64,000 nucleotides of DNA from a bacterium (GCA_030429975.1 JAUIGB010000002.1:1-64000), one strand, 5' to 3'; numbered from the stretch's first letter, positions 15,439-24,602 are shown. The notes: generated by a model from the sequence alone, not told the origin. A program made the numbers and translations.

Positions 15439-16599
15439 ATGGGAATCAATTTCGACAAGGTAAGGATTCTGACCGGAGTCGGTGCAGTATTCATGATGGG
15501 GGTATTCGGTACGGCGTGCGGACTGGGTGACAACCCGGAAACGCCACCCGAGACCACGCCCTCACCGTCTGATGCCGCCGAACCGACCGTGTCCGACGAA
15601 GCCGACGTGGAAAATCCGTCTGGCGAGGAACTGACAGTCCCGGTGATCACCACCGGCGAAGTTCCGCCCGTCATGACCGAGGAGTTCATCAAGGGTTGCG
15701 GTACCGTCTGGACGTGGAAGCAGTTCGTGAACTGTGATCCGCCCCAGTGGTACAAGGACCAGGTGGACCGTTGGTCCGGCGAAACCGGATTCAAGTGGGC
15801 CGACATCAAACGGTGGGCGAAGAACCATCCCGACCACAGCGCACTGGCAATCATCGTCACCGACGGCACGTCGGAGAACGACGCCAGAGAGCTGATCGCG
15901 GAACGGTACGAGTTCATCGGCGAAGGCGACAACAAGCTCGATCCGGCAAAGATCCGCGTGGTGCGTCATGATCAGATCATGAACACGTGGTTCGAGGATC
16001 AGCGGATGGAGCCTTTCCTCGACCAGAGGGACCAGGTGCGTTTGACACTGGTTCCGATCATCGAGGACGAGGATGGCAACTTCGTGAACTACCGGTACGA
16101 ATCCGGTATTCTGATGAGCTGTTGGAATCTGTGGTGGCTGACCAAGGTGGTAATCACTCCGCCGCCGGTCACGTCCATCCCGCCGACAACCATCACGACG
16201 ACGCCGCCCATGACGACGACTCCGCCGAGGACCACCACTCCTCCGCGGACGACTCCGCCGACGACCACCCCGCCAACCACGACACCGCCGGTCACGACGA
16301 CACCGCCCAAGAACTCATGTAACGTTCCTGGGCAGCCGTGCGCCGGAGGTGATGGTGGAACGATTCTGTATCCGGCACCGGATCAGAGCCGTCCAGATAA
16401 TCCAGATCCGTGGAAAGCCGAAGAACGGCCACCTCGGGAAACTCCAGTACCGACGTACACGCCAGAACCGGAACCAGAACCGGAACCAGTGCCTGGCGCT
16501 ACTCCGGCTCCTCCGCCAGCGACACCGGCACCGCCGGCCGTTGGTAGGGCACCCGAATCGGAGCCCGCGGATGACTACGTTGCCCCACCGGGCATGTAG
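15439..16599 (+). CDS. GC-rich secreted lipoprotein with Thr/Pro stalk
   Basis: Signal peptide with lipobox (VFGTAC, Cys about residue 27), an acidic linker, a globular domain (about residues 70-235) with several Cys and Trp (KGCGTVWTWKQFVNCDPP), then a long TTPP-repeat stalk (about 245-290), a Cys pair (SCNVPGQPC) and a C-terminal Pro/Glu-rich tail with a PEPEPEP run. Codons are strongly C/G-ending, unlike the LPKTG gene 226 bp downstream. SD AGGAAAGGAG. No family recognised. The stalk suggests the domain is projected from the cell surface. The gene lies between inverted repeats. Confidence 0.75.
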   Translation: MGINFDKVRILTGVGAVFMMGVFGTACGLGDNPETPPETTPSPSDAAEPTVSDEADVENPSGEELTVPVITTGEVPPVMTEEFIKGCGTVWTWKQFVNCDPPQWYKDQVDRWSGETGFKWADIKRWAKNHPDHSALAIIVTDGTSENDARELIAERYEFIGEGDNKLDPAKIRVVRHDQIMNTWFEDQRMEPFLDQRDQVRLTLVPIIEDEDGNFVNYRYESGILMSCWNLWWLTKVVITPPPVTSIPPTTITTTPPMTTTPPRTTTPPRTTPPTTTPPTTTPPVTTTPPKNSCNVPGQPCAGGDGGTILYPAPDQSRPDNPDPWKAEERPPRETPVPTYTPEPEPEPEPVPGATPAPPPATPAPPAVGRAPESEPADDYVAPPGM

Positions 16600-16623
16600 G
16601 ACTGGAGTTTGATACCCATCAGT

Positions 16624-16661
16624 GTGGACAGGGTGGCGCGCCCAGCGCGCCCCCTGTCCCA
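16624..16661 (+). terminator. GC-rich hairpin after the stalked lipoprotein
   Basis: GGACAGGG-TGGCGCGC pairs with GCGCGCC-CCCTGTCC, about 25 bp after the stop. No T-run follows. Confidence 0.65.
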
Positions 16662-16672
16662 CCCTACCCGCT

Positions 16673-16721
16673 TATACTTTGCGCTAAATTCCAAATTACA
16701 AAACGGACATAACCTGATTTT
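16673..16721 (-). repeat. right inverted repeat of the lipoprotein cassette
   Basis: TATACTTTGCGCTAA (16673-16687) and GACATAACCTGATTTT (16706-16721) are exact reverse complements of the two left-end blocks. The right arm is shorter (49 versus 74 bp) because the left arm has an extra hairpin-containing segment. Confidence 0.75.
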
Positions 16722-16825
16722 GGGCTACCACGTTAGCAATTTAACAATCAGATCACGACACGAAAAAGCTACCGTCAATATTAATTTGACAATTACCCCG
16801 AAAGGGATAATGAAAGGAGTAACCA

Positions 16826-18067
16826 ATGCAAAAACTTATTGGTTTACTGCGCTACGCTCCAAAGCGTACCGCAACAATCATCGCAGTACTAGTTGCTGCG
16901 GTTGTCGTGCCTGCTTCATTGCTGGCATGGGGCCCTGGTCGCCCAACTTTTACGGAGCAGAATCCTGCTTCGTATGTAACATTTAACTCCATAACAGATA
17001 ACTCTGTATACGGAGACGAACGTCTATTCGCGACTGTTAAAGACGCGGGTGACGCAAACATGGCTTGGCAAGACGAAGTCGTTGCCGAACCAGGTAAAGA
17101 ATATGTTGTACGTATGTACGTACACAATAACGCCGCTGAACACCTAAACTTGGTTGCACACAACGTGCGTGCTAGCGCGGCTATTTCGCCAAACACTGGA
17201 AAAGAAAACTTTATCAGCACTTTCATTAGCGCCGATAACGCCAACCCTGCGCAAGTCTGGGATGACGTAAAGTTTACTTCTAGCAAGGACTTTAACCTAG
17301 TTTACGTTCCAGGTTCTGCGACTTGGCACAACAACGGAGTAGGTTCTGAACCAGCTGGCGCACAGCTATCTGACAATATCGTCACCAGCGGTGGTGCACT
17401 ACTAGGATACGAATCGCTAAACGGCGAAATCCCTGGCTGTTACCAATACAGTGGCTGGGTATATTTCCGAGTTAAGCCACAGTTCGCTGAACAACCTAAC
17501 TACGAAATCGAAAAGAAAGTTAGCAAGCACGGCGAGAATAAATGGGTAGAAAATTACGAAGCGAAGCCAGGTGAAAAAGTTGATTATTTAATTAACTTTA
17601 AAAACACTGGTGATTCGCAACTAGACAACGTAGTCCTAAAAGACATGCTACCTAGCCACATCAAGTATGTAAAAGGTAGTTCTGTTCTAGGAAACTCACA
17701 CAACCCCGATGGCGTAGAAACCAACGACGGCGTGACGACTACCGGTCTAGATGTAGGTTCATACCTACCAGGTGCAAATGCATGGATGATCTTTTCTGCG
17801 AAGGTAGCTGGAAAAGACAAATTGCCTTGCGGCAAATCCACGCTAAATAACGTTGCTCGTGTCACAGCAAACGAATCATACAAAGAAGACGGCGCTAAAG
17901 TCACCGTCGAGCGCACATGTAAGCCAGGTGAAAAACCACCTGTCGAACTTCCTAAAACAGGTGTTGACGGCGGAATCGTCGCTATCGCCGGTCTAGGTAT
18001 AAGTGCAGCTGGTGCAGCTTACGCTGCTACTAGCAATCGTCTGCGCGATCTGATCAGTAAGCGCTAA
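16826..18067 (+). CDS. LPKTG-anchored surface protein with DUF11-type repeat
   Basis: 413 aa. N-terminal signal/anchor (IIAVLVAAVVVPASLLAW), a beta-rich region with NNAAEHLNLVAHNVRAS-type strands, a DUF11-like domain (about 215-365: KKVSKHGENKW, VDYLINFKNTGDSQLDNVVLKDMLP), then a sortase signal: LPKTG, hydrophobic stretch (GGIVAIAGLGISAAGAAYA) and basic end (RLRDLISKR). A sortase would attach it to peptidoglycan; none is in the window. SD AAAGGAG. Uniform, highly biased codons suggest strong expression; a perfect terminator follows. Likely a major surface component. Confidence 0.8.
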   Translation: MQKLIGLLRYAPKRTATIIAVLVAAVVVPASLLAWGPGRPTFTEQNPASYVTFNSITDNSVYGDERLFATVKDAGDANMAWQDEVVAEPGKEYVVRMYVHNNAAEHLNLVAHNVRASAAISPNTGKENFISTFISADNANPAQVWDDVKFTSSKDFNLVYVPGSATWHNNGVGSEPAGAQLSDNIVTSGGALLGYESLNGEIPGCYQYSGWVYFRVKPQFAEQPNYEIEKKVSKHGENKWVENYEAKPGEKVDYLINFKNTGDSQLDNVVLKDMLPSHIKYVKGSSVLGNSHNPDGVETNDGVTTTGLDVGSYLPGANAWMIFSAKVAGKDKLPCGKSTLNNVARVTANESYKEDGAKVTVERTCKPGEKPPVELPKTGVDGGIVAIAGLGISAAGAAYAATSNRLRDLISKR

Positions 18068-18101
18068 AGAGTCTGACCGCTCCTGAGCGTCAGCTCTAAA
18101 C

Positions 18102-18133
18102 CAAACAACCCCCGAAATTTCGGGGGTTGTTTG
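18102..18133 (+). terminator. perfect 32-bp palindromic terminator
   Basis: CAAACAACCCCCGAAA is followed directly by its exact complement and then TTG/TTTG. It lies 35 bp after the LPKTG gene. Confidence 0.85.
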
Positions 18134-18146
18134 ATATTATATATTT

Positions 18147-18368
18147 ATGAGCAACAAGAAAAAGAGATTGGCTAACCGACGAAAACAATACAAAGGTAGT
18201 TCAGCGAGCGTTCAGCCAACTATCGTTAAAGTCAGCGCGGTAAAACGTCCCCCTTTGCAACAATGGTGGGTAGATAACAAGCGTATAGTAAAGCCCCTGC
18301 TAACGGTGGCAGTAATTGCGCTAATAGTGATTCTGTTGATTGTCGGTATTATTAGTATATTTATTTAG
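18147..18368 (+). CDS. small basic single-span membrane protein
   Basis: 73 aa. A Lys/Arg-rich N-terminal half (KKKRLANRRKQYKG) is followed by one C-terminal membrane helix (LLTVAVIALIVILLIVGIISIFI), so the basic part is probably cytoplasmic. Extended -10 TGATATTAT ends 6 nt before the ATG, so the message is likely leaderless. Its stop is 2 bp from the convergent kinase gene. Function unknown. Confidence 0.7.
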   Translation: MSNKKKRLANRRKQYKGSSASVQPTIVKVSAVKRPPLQQWWVDNKRIVKPLLTVAVIALIVILLIVGIISIFI

Positions 18369-18370
18369 AC

Positions 18371-20569
18371 TTAACTATCTTTGTAGGGCTCTTTTATTGG
18401 TATTCGGAATCCAAACGTAGATCCTTTTCCTTCTTTCGACGTGAATATCACTGAACCACCATGTGACGTAACTATCTTTTTCACCAGATATAACCCTACC
18501 CCCGTTCCATCAGGACGCTTCTTGCGTGCGTTCTGGGCCCGATAGAATTTTGTAAATAGAGCTTCCTGTTCCTCCTTTGGAATACCTATGCCATCATCGT
18601 TAACCTTGAACACAGCCTCTTTGTCCAAATAGTCTAACGTGACCGTTACCTTGCCTCCAGGGCGCGAATAATAAATAGCATTATCCAGGTAGTTCATTAC
18701 CACCTGTTGAATCTTTGCGGAGTCCAATAATATATGCCTCTTGCTAACGACACCGTCAAAAGATAATTTAACCTTACGCTCGGCAGCGATGGGGTGAACG
18801 CTCGCCACCATTTGTTCGATAACTCGGTTCAAGTCAGTCGGCGAAAGCTCTATAGTAAATTTGTTCGTTTGCAAGCGAGAAACAGACAAAAAGTCACCAA
18901 TCAAATGAACCATCCTTTCGCTGCTGGCAAAGGCCTGCTCTAACACTTGGCGTTGTTGGGTGTTTATTTTTCCGGTATCACCTTCTAGGACCATGCTAAG
19001 ATACCCTTTTATACTCGTTAATGGGGTTCGTAGCTGATGACTTGCCAAACTAACGAACTCGTCCTTTGCTTTGTCGAGCTTTTTTAGTTCTTGATTACTG
19101 CGACGAAGGCGTTTCGTGGCGCTGTCGACTCGTGATTGTAGCGTATCGTTAAAATGCTGAATCTCTTCAAATCTTTGAGAGTTGAGTATTGCAAGCGCCA
19201 GCTCATCGGTGGCAGTAGTGAGTAACTGTAAATCCTTTTCATTGTACTGCGTGCCATTTTGCTTATCGCCCAGGAACAGCGCACCTATGTGTTCGCGCTG
19301 GACAACAAATTGCAATAGCATAGACACGTCGGCTTTACGAATTCTTTGCTGAGCACCAGTCTCGCTGAGCACTTGACTGTCATGCGCGTCTATCACTCTT
19401 GGCAATCTGTCGAGCAACGTACCAACCACTTCCAGCTGAAGCTTCCGTTGATGCGGAGTTGGCGGCTGAGGCCCGCTGGTATAGTGTCGAATCTTGCCCT
19501 CGTCGTCGACTATATATGCACTTATGTATGACGGTGCCAGGCTTTCATGCAACACGTCCAGAGACCGACGGACTAGCTTTTCTAGCTGTAGCTCTTCGCT
19601 AGTGACCTCTGTAATATCCGCCAAACTTTCTTTGATATCATAATCATCCCTATAAAAGAGTTTGTACGTCAGCTGATCGAAAAACTTCTTGATAGGCGGA
19701 TAGGTAATCGTAAAGAACAACGCAAGTAAAACATATGTCAGCAGCGTGGCTCTCTGGTTATTGTGGCCGAAGAAAACATTGGTCACCGTGAACACGATGA
19801 TTGCGTAACTCGCGACCATAGTCGCGAGTAATAGTAGGTAAGCCGTAGACCTGGCTAACGCGGCACGAAGATCAAATAAGCCTTGGCCAATGATCGCGTA
19901 GAACATGGCCACGACAAACAGTAGCGTAAACGGCGGACCGGCCCAAACGTAGCCATAATCCCCCCAAAATGGAAGCAATATGTTGAACCAAAATCCAAAA
20001 CCTAGAGCCACCGCTAGCCCGGCAATCATCGTTCGTGTCTGAGCGGCTATCTTATGCTGTTTATCGCGGATAGCCTTGCGATATCCCAACATAAACAACG
20101 TCATGGTAATAGCAATTACCAACCCAAAGAAAGCTACATACACAAAATATAGTGGGGTATTCAGGGTTACCGAGTTATGATCACCGCCCAGATTGACAGA
20201 CTCTATCATGCCATTCGGCAACAATGTAATAACCGCGATGACACCGACAACCAGCGCCAATAATGCCTTCAGTTTTAGTGCGATTTTACGCCTGTAGGGT
20301 AGTAAATGCGCCAGTATTACTAATAACACGCCTATCATCGCGCCATCCAAGTAGTAAACTTTTACTACCGCCGTCGTAAATGCCAGATCACTGGTTTGGG
20401 TGATAAACAAGAGGAGTCCGGCCGGCCATATAACACATAGCGTCGCCAACGCTATAATCACCCATCTAACCAGCGCGTGCCTGCGCGAGCTAAGGAGCAA
20501 TAAAATCAAGCTAATTTGAGCAACTATCGTAACAATCAGAATGATTTGTTCGAACGCTGCGCTAATCAT
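18371..20569 (-). CDS. membrane sensor histidine kinase (7TM-type N-terminus)
   Basis: 732 aa. The first 280 or so residues hold about eight hydrophobic segments, like 7TM-type sensor regions. A cytoplasmic GAF-like region (about 320-470) and a coiled coil follow, then HisKA with the phosphoacceptor in SLASHQLRTPLTSIKGYL, and HATPase with N-box VMNYLDNAIYYS, G1 NDDGIGIP and G2 RPDGTGVGLYLVKKI. It is last in the LuxI-like operon and closely resembles the kinase at 21551. The translation initiation region contains an A9G9 tract 6 nt before the ATG. No cognate regulator is fused; the only receiver in the window is at 27499. Confidence 0.92.
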   Translation of the reverse strand: MISAAFEQIILIVTIVAQISLILLLLSSRRHALVRWVIIALATLCVIWPAGLLLFITQTSDLAFTTAVVKVYYLDGAMIGVLLVILAHLLPYRRKIALKLKALLALVVGVIAVITLLPNGMIESVNLGGDHNSVTLNTPLYFVYVAFFGLVIAITMTLFMLGYRKAIRDKQHKIAAQTRTMIAGLAVALGFGFWFNILLPFWGDYGYVWAGPPFTLLFVVAMFYAIIGQGLFDLRAALARSTAYLLLLATMVASYAIIVFTVTNVFFGHNNQRATLLTYVLLALFFTITYPPIKKFFDQLTYKLFYRDDYDIKESLADITEVTSEELQLEKLVRRSLDVLHESLAPSYISAYIVDDEGKIRHYTSGPQPPTPHQRKLQLEVVGTLLDRLPRVIDAHDSQVLSETGAQQRIRKADVSMLLQFVVQREHIGALFLGDKQNGTQYNEKDLQLLTTATDELALAILNSQRFEEIQHFNDTLQSRVDSATKRLRRSNQELKKLDKAKDEFVSLASHQLRTPLTSIKGYLSMVLEGDTGKINTQQRQVLEQAFASSERMVHLIGDFLSVSRLQTNKFTIELSPTDLNRVIEQMVASVHPIAAERKVKLSFDGVVSKRHILLDSAKIQQVVMNYLDNAIYYSRPGGKVTVTLDYLDKEAVFKVNDDGIGIPKEEQEALFTKFYRAQNARKKRPDGTGVGLYLVKKIVTSHGGSVIFTSKEGKGSTFGFRIPIKEPYKDS

Positions 20570-20575
20570 TTTTCG

Positions 20576-20593
20576 CCCCCCCCTTTTTTTTAT
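20576..20593 (-). repeat. A9G9 homopolymer tract before the kinase start
   Basis: On the coding strand nine A then nine G, followed by CGAAAA and ATG. The tract abuts the methyltransferase stop and occupies the SD position. Confidence 0.85.
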
Positions 20594-21573
20594 TATCCTT
20601 CTATTATATACACGCCATATACGCCATCTTCAGGTAGTATCAGCTTTTGCGACTTTTTTTGAATCTTTGCCTTGGTCATCAAGTGCGAGACTTGTTTTAC
20701 GCTACGAGGAATCACGCCGGGCCATCCCATGCCACGCTTATGGACGTCTAGCTGTTTTCGGGTGTCTAACATATTCGTAAAGATAAAAACACCACCAGAC
20801 TTTAGTGATTTCCTGATTGCAATAAGCACTTCAACTGCCCTTTCGTCATCTAAATATTCAAAGAAGCCCATGGCATCCACTACGTCTGGTCGAGTATCAG
20901 CCATTAATCTCTCGAGAACGCCTTCACGAGTCAAGTCCAGTTTTGACGTAAAGATATCTTCGTCGTCTATGTCATATGTTTTTGATAACTGTCGAGCAAA
21001 GCGTAGCGCCTCACCATCCATATCACATAAATAATACCTTTTGTTCGCGGGAATAATCCTCGCGGCGTCAAACACGGGCTGGCCTGTACCTGCAGCTATC
21101 GATAGCCACGTAATATCCTTTTTTTCGCCAGTGTAATAGTGCGCGTACCATGCCATGGCATATGCTCTCGATCGTAGACCAATCGCATCGATAGAATGTC
21201 GAAAAAGATTTTTCGTGATTATGTCTATTTTTTTGCCGCTATATAGGCGTTTGTGATCTGGATTATGCACGGAGTACGTTGCAAATCCCCCGGGCATATA
21301 GGCCGTCCATGCCCTAAATGCGGGAGGGAAATAAACGATACGCCGAACATGATTTTTTGGATGGTCAAGGGTTAAGTGTGGACGTTTGCGTAAGTACCTA
21401 TCCAAGGTACGAGTAAACATAGAAACAGCACGTCTAGAAATATGATGTGGCCACGCATGAAACCTGTCCTTGGCCTCCACCCTATACGTGTCTATGCCCT
21501 GAATCTCGTCATTCTTTACTATTGATACCGAAAAAAACGGAGTTGTAATATCATTTATCGGTCTTTTTACCAT
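20593..21573 (-). CDS. class I SAM-dependent methyltransferase
   Basis: About 326 aa. Motif I LSIAAGTGQPVFDAA (about residue 155), motif II YYLCDMDGEALRFAR, post-motif VVDAMGFFEYL and FIFTNMLDTR match Rossmann-fold methyltransferases; the N-terminal 130 residues are unassigned. Substrate unknown. The track start is three codons earlier; I use MVKR, but either overlaps the upstream kinase by 23-32 bp, so translation is coupled. Position between two sensor kinases and downstream of a LuxI-like protein suggests a role in the same signalling module (inference). Confidence 0.8.
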   Translation of the reverse strand: MVKRPINDITTPFFSVSIVKNDEIQGIDTYRVEAKDRFHAWPHHISRRAVSMFTRTLDRYLRKRPHLTLDHPKNHVRRIVYFPPAFRAWTAYMPGGFATYSVHNPDHKRLYSGKKIDIITKNLFRHSIDAIGLRSRAYAMAWYAHYYTGEKKDITWLSIAAGTGQPVFDAARIIPANKRYYLCDMDGEALRFARQLSKTYDIDDEDIFTSKLDLTREGVLERLMADTRPDVVDAMGFFEYLDDERAVEVLIAIRKSLKSGGVFIFTNMLDTRKQLDVHKRGMGWPGVIPRSVKQVSHLMTKAKIQKKSQKLILPEDGVYGVYIIEG

Positions 21574-23737
21574 GCCCCTCATCCTCTGCTATCGGTATGC
21601 TGAATCCGAATGTTGAGCCCCTGCCTTCTCGTGAGCTAAATATGATTTTGCCCCCATGCTCTTCGACGACGCGCCTTGCCATATATATGCCCACACCGGT
21701 GCCGTCGGGACGTTGTTTACGGGCATTTTTTGCTCGAAAGAACTTATGGAACAGTTTGGACTGTTCATCTTCCGGAACGCCTATTCCAGTGTCCACAACG
21801 GTAAAGGCGACATTACGTTTAACCTTCTCCAAATTGATAATGACAGTGCTTTTTGGATGCGAATAATATATTGCGTTATCGATAAAGTTCATAACGACTT
21901 GTTGAATCTTTGATTTGTCAGCCATTAACGGCAACTCTTGTTTAGTTATGTTTATACGAAACTTTATATTTCGCGTTTTTGCGATTAGCTCTAGGTCAGA
22001 CACCTCTTGCTTTACAAGTTCCCTGAAATCCACCAGCTCTTTGTCTATCAAAAACTTTCCCGATTGAAGCCTTGATACATTCAAAAAGTCCGCAATCAAC
22101 CTAACCATTCGCTCGCTACTGTTAAATGCTTCTAGCATCAATTTCTGCTGACGCGGTGTTACTTTTCCGGCATCGCCGTCAAGTAACATGCTCAGATAAC
22201 CCTTTACACTGGTCAACGGCGTTCGTAGCTGATGACTTGCCATACTGATGAACTCGTCTTTGATTTCATCTAGATGTTTCAATTGATTGTTTGAGGCGCG
22301 GAGTTCTTTGGTGGCGACATCTATACGTTGTTGCAGCGTTGCGTTGAGTTCTTTAATTTCATGGAGCGTCAGTGCATTTTGAATGGCAATGACCAGCTCG
22401 CTACTTATGGCTGTCAGAACATTTAGGTCGTGTTTATTATATCTACCCCCCTGATGATCACCTAGTAATAAATAACCGAGTATTTGATCTTCGTGCCACA
22501 GTGGCATAACCAGACCTATGCGATGACTCAACAACATGCGCCGTAATGCGTTATCACTTTCGGGCAAGGTGTCAGTCAAAAATATTTTTTGCCTATTATT
22601 CTCGACATAGTCGTCCAAAGTACGAGCATCGTGAACGGGCATTTTTGTATGCCCATAAGTCCCGGCCGACATGTGGTGATTTATACGATTTTTATAGTAT
22701 ATGAAAAATAGAGCTTGCTCAGATTTGAAAGTGGAGGCAATCTGCTTTGAGGCTCTTTCCAAAAGGCCTCTCAAGTCGGTTGTCGACGAGAGTAGATTAC
22801 TGAGCGCACCAAAGAAAGCTTCGCTATCGTAACTGTCACGATAAAAAATACTATTGGTAACCCTATCAAAGAAACGCTTGATGTACTGGAATATAAACGC
22901 CAGACCCAAGGCTATCACGACGTTCACAGGGCTAAGGCTGATTGACGAAGTGGTCTCCCCCTTTAGCAATAGGACCGAGAAGAAATAGGCAAGAAAGTAG
23001 TATATCAGCGCAAGACTACCAAGCGACAGAACATATGCAGCACTCCTGACAGCCGCGAGTTTTATGTCAAACAACCGGTGCCTGATAATCGCGTACGTAC
23101 TAGTTGCGACGAATATTAGCGTTGCGACTGGCCCGACTTCCACCAGGCTGTAATTGCCCATAATGGGCAGTATGAGGTTGCAAAATATGCCAACTATAGC
23201 GGCCAGGACTAGCCCCATGAGAACAATCGCGATCTTGTTCCGTTCCATACCCGATGACCTCGCCCTAGCCAACAACAAGGCGACGATTGCGATGATCATA
23301 AAACTAAAAATATATGCGCCATAAATAATGAGGGGTATCACGTTAGTCGCAATCGTATCGTCCACGACTTCGGTCGCCAATACCCCCGGAATAACAGAAG
23401 TGACCGAAACCGCCAGACCGATACCATAGATTAACCCGTTCTTTATCCTTCTCGGGCTTATATTCGCCATGCCAAAGGAATATTGGAGGAAAAATAATGC
23501 TATCAGACCAGCTGCGCCATAACTAAACAGTGCCGATACATACTGCACTATTTGATCATCAGACAGTGCAAAAATAAGATTAGTTAATATCCAAGTCGTT
23601 GCAGCTAGGGATAAGGCAAAGAAAGACCTGTTGAGTAACTGTTTCGGGTTGCGCATGAAAACAATGGCGCCCAGCGAAATAATGGCCACCATCGAAACCC
23701 CTAATACCAAAATAGTGAAAATAGTCTCTGTATCCAC
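21551..23737 (-). CDS. membrane sensor histidine kinase, paralogue of 18371-20569
   Basis: 728 aa with the same order: 7-8 membrane segments to about residue 285, GAF-like domain, coiled coil, HisKA (SMASHQLRTPLTSVKGYL) and HATPase (VMNFIDNAIYYS, DTGIGVP, RPDGTGVGIYMARRV). It starts at a GTG 10 bp after the LuxI-like stop, with AGGTG as a weak SD. The kinase cores are near-identical in motif while the membrane halves differ, as expected for paralogues sensing different ligands. Confidence 0.92.
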   Translation of the reverse strand: MDTETIFTILVLGVSMVAIISLGAIVFMRNPKQLLNRSFFALSLAATTWILTNLIFALSDDQIVQYVSALFSYGAAGLIALFFLQYSFGMANISPRRIKNGLIYGIGLAVSVTSVIPGVLATEVVDDTIATNVIPLIIYGAYIFSFMIIAIVALLLARARSSGMERNKIAIVLMGLVLAAIVGIFCNLILPIMGNYSLVEVGPVATLIFVATSTYAIIRHRLFDIKLAAVRSAAYVLSLGSLALIYYFLAYFFSVLLLKGETTSSISLSPVNVVIALGLAFIFQYIKRFFDRVTNSIFYRDSYDSEAFFGALSNLLSSTTDLRGLLERASKQIASTFKSEQALFFIYYKNRINHHMSAGTYGHTKMPVHDARTLDDYVENNRQKIFLTDTLPESDNALRRMLLSHRIGLVMPLWHEDQILGYLLLGDHQGGRYNKHDLNVLTAISSELVIAIQNALTLHEIKELNATLQQRIDVATKELRASNNQLKHLDEIKDEFISMASHQLRTPLTSVKGYLSMLLDGDAGKVTPRQQKLMLEAFNSSERMVRLIADFLNVSRLQSGKFLIDKELVDFRELVKQEVSDLELIAKTRNIKFRINITKQELPLMADKSKIQQVVMNFIDNAIYYSHPKSTVIINLEKVKRNVAFTVVDTGIGVPEDEQSKLFHKFFRAKNARKQRPDGTGVGIYMARRVVEEHGGKIIFSSREGRGSTFGFSIPIAEDEGHGKKTDK

Positions 23738-23747
23738 CTATCGTGGA

Positions 23748-24602
23748 TTATAAAGCATTAGCTTTTAGCAGTCCATTGGTAACGTGCTTGTTTGAAAATT
23801 CAAACTCGTCCGCATGCGTCCTCAAGTAGCGCAATCCCTCTTCGGGTTTTACGACGCAAAAATATGATTTGCCTTGATCGTCCCTATTAATTTTGCCCTT
23901 GGCTATGACATCAAATTGGATACCCGTGTGCTCAAGTGCCATCACTAATAATTTCGTGCCGTTGAATATCCAACGGATATCGTCCCTTTGTTCCTTTACT
24001 TCCTCGGGGATCTCATTGCGCATCATGCCGTAGCCTACGGCAAACAGCTCCAGCATCCCACCGACCAGACGATCTGGCTCGACGGCTCGGTCAACTGGTG
24101 TGGCAAAACGGGTTAAATCCCAGAGCTTCCCGTCTTTCGCAATCTCATTCAAATATTCCATAGTTCGTCCGTCGTCATGCCGTTGCGCTTGGGCCTTCAT
24201 CCAATCTCCAGCTCCGTTGAACATAGACCAGCTGAGTGATTCTTCGACGGAACCTATACGACTCAAGCGAAGGCTTGCAATTGCTTCGGGCGTATCCCAT
24301 TCGGACAACAGAAGGTTATACGTCTCGTCCATCACGTCGTATTGATCAACTTCTAGACGTTCACGCGCCCAATCTGGACTATCCAGCCATTGAAGGGCGA
24401 ACGGCAGTTCGTCAACAGTATTAGTTCTCCAATTCTGCGAGTCTACGAATTTCACGCGGAATGGCAAAACCCTTTCAAACACCTCCCGATTATACGGACC
24501 TTTAGATACATCAACATCTCCTACTCCTGATCGAGCCGGGACTTCAAAGTTTTGTTCGCTTTCGGGATTCATTGATACCGTCATCTCATTGCTAATTATC
24601 AT
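23748..24602 (-). CDS. LuxI-like autoinducer synthase (GNAT-fold), putative
   Basis: 284 aa, soluble. The central region reads LEVDQYDVMDETYNLLLSE (the E-x-D-x-YD and following Y of LuxI/LasI), then IASLRLSRI (the conserved RL), a hydrophobic step to SWSMF, and KLWDLTRFA, which matches the WE-x-SRFA block of LuxI enzymes with Asp for Glu. F-x5-W occurs upstream as in the R-F-W block. Longer than typical LuxI (about 200 aa), with an N-terminal extension and an insert. LuxI enzymes make acyl-homoserine lactones from SAM and an acyl donor. First gene of the operon with two kinases and a methyltransferase. The product could differ from a classical AHL. Confidence 0.62.
   Translation of the reverse strand: MIISNEMTVSMNPESEQNFEVPARSGVGDVDVSKGPYNREVFERVLPFRVKFVDSQNWRTNTVDELPFALQWLDSPDWARERLEVDQYDVMDETYNLLLSEWDTPEAIASLRLSRIGSVEESLSWSMFNGAGDWMKAQAQRHDDGRTMEYLNEIAKDGKLWDLTRFATPVDRAVEPDRLVGGMLELFAVGYGMMRNEIPEEVKEQRDDIRWIFNGTKLLVMALEHTGIQFDVIAKGKINRDDQGKSYFCVVKPEEGLRYLRTHADEFEFSNKHVTNGLLKANAL

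Noticed and set aside
15562-15969. Minus-strand ORFs of 135 and 199 aa across the stalked lipoprotein
   Set aside because: Shadows of a GC-rich gene; no start signals and third-position bias fits only the plus-strand frame.
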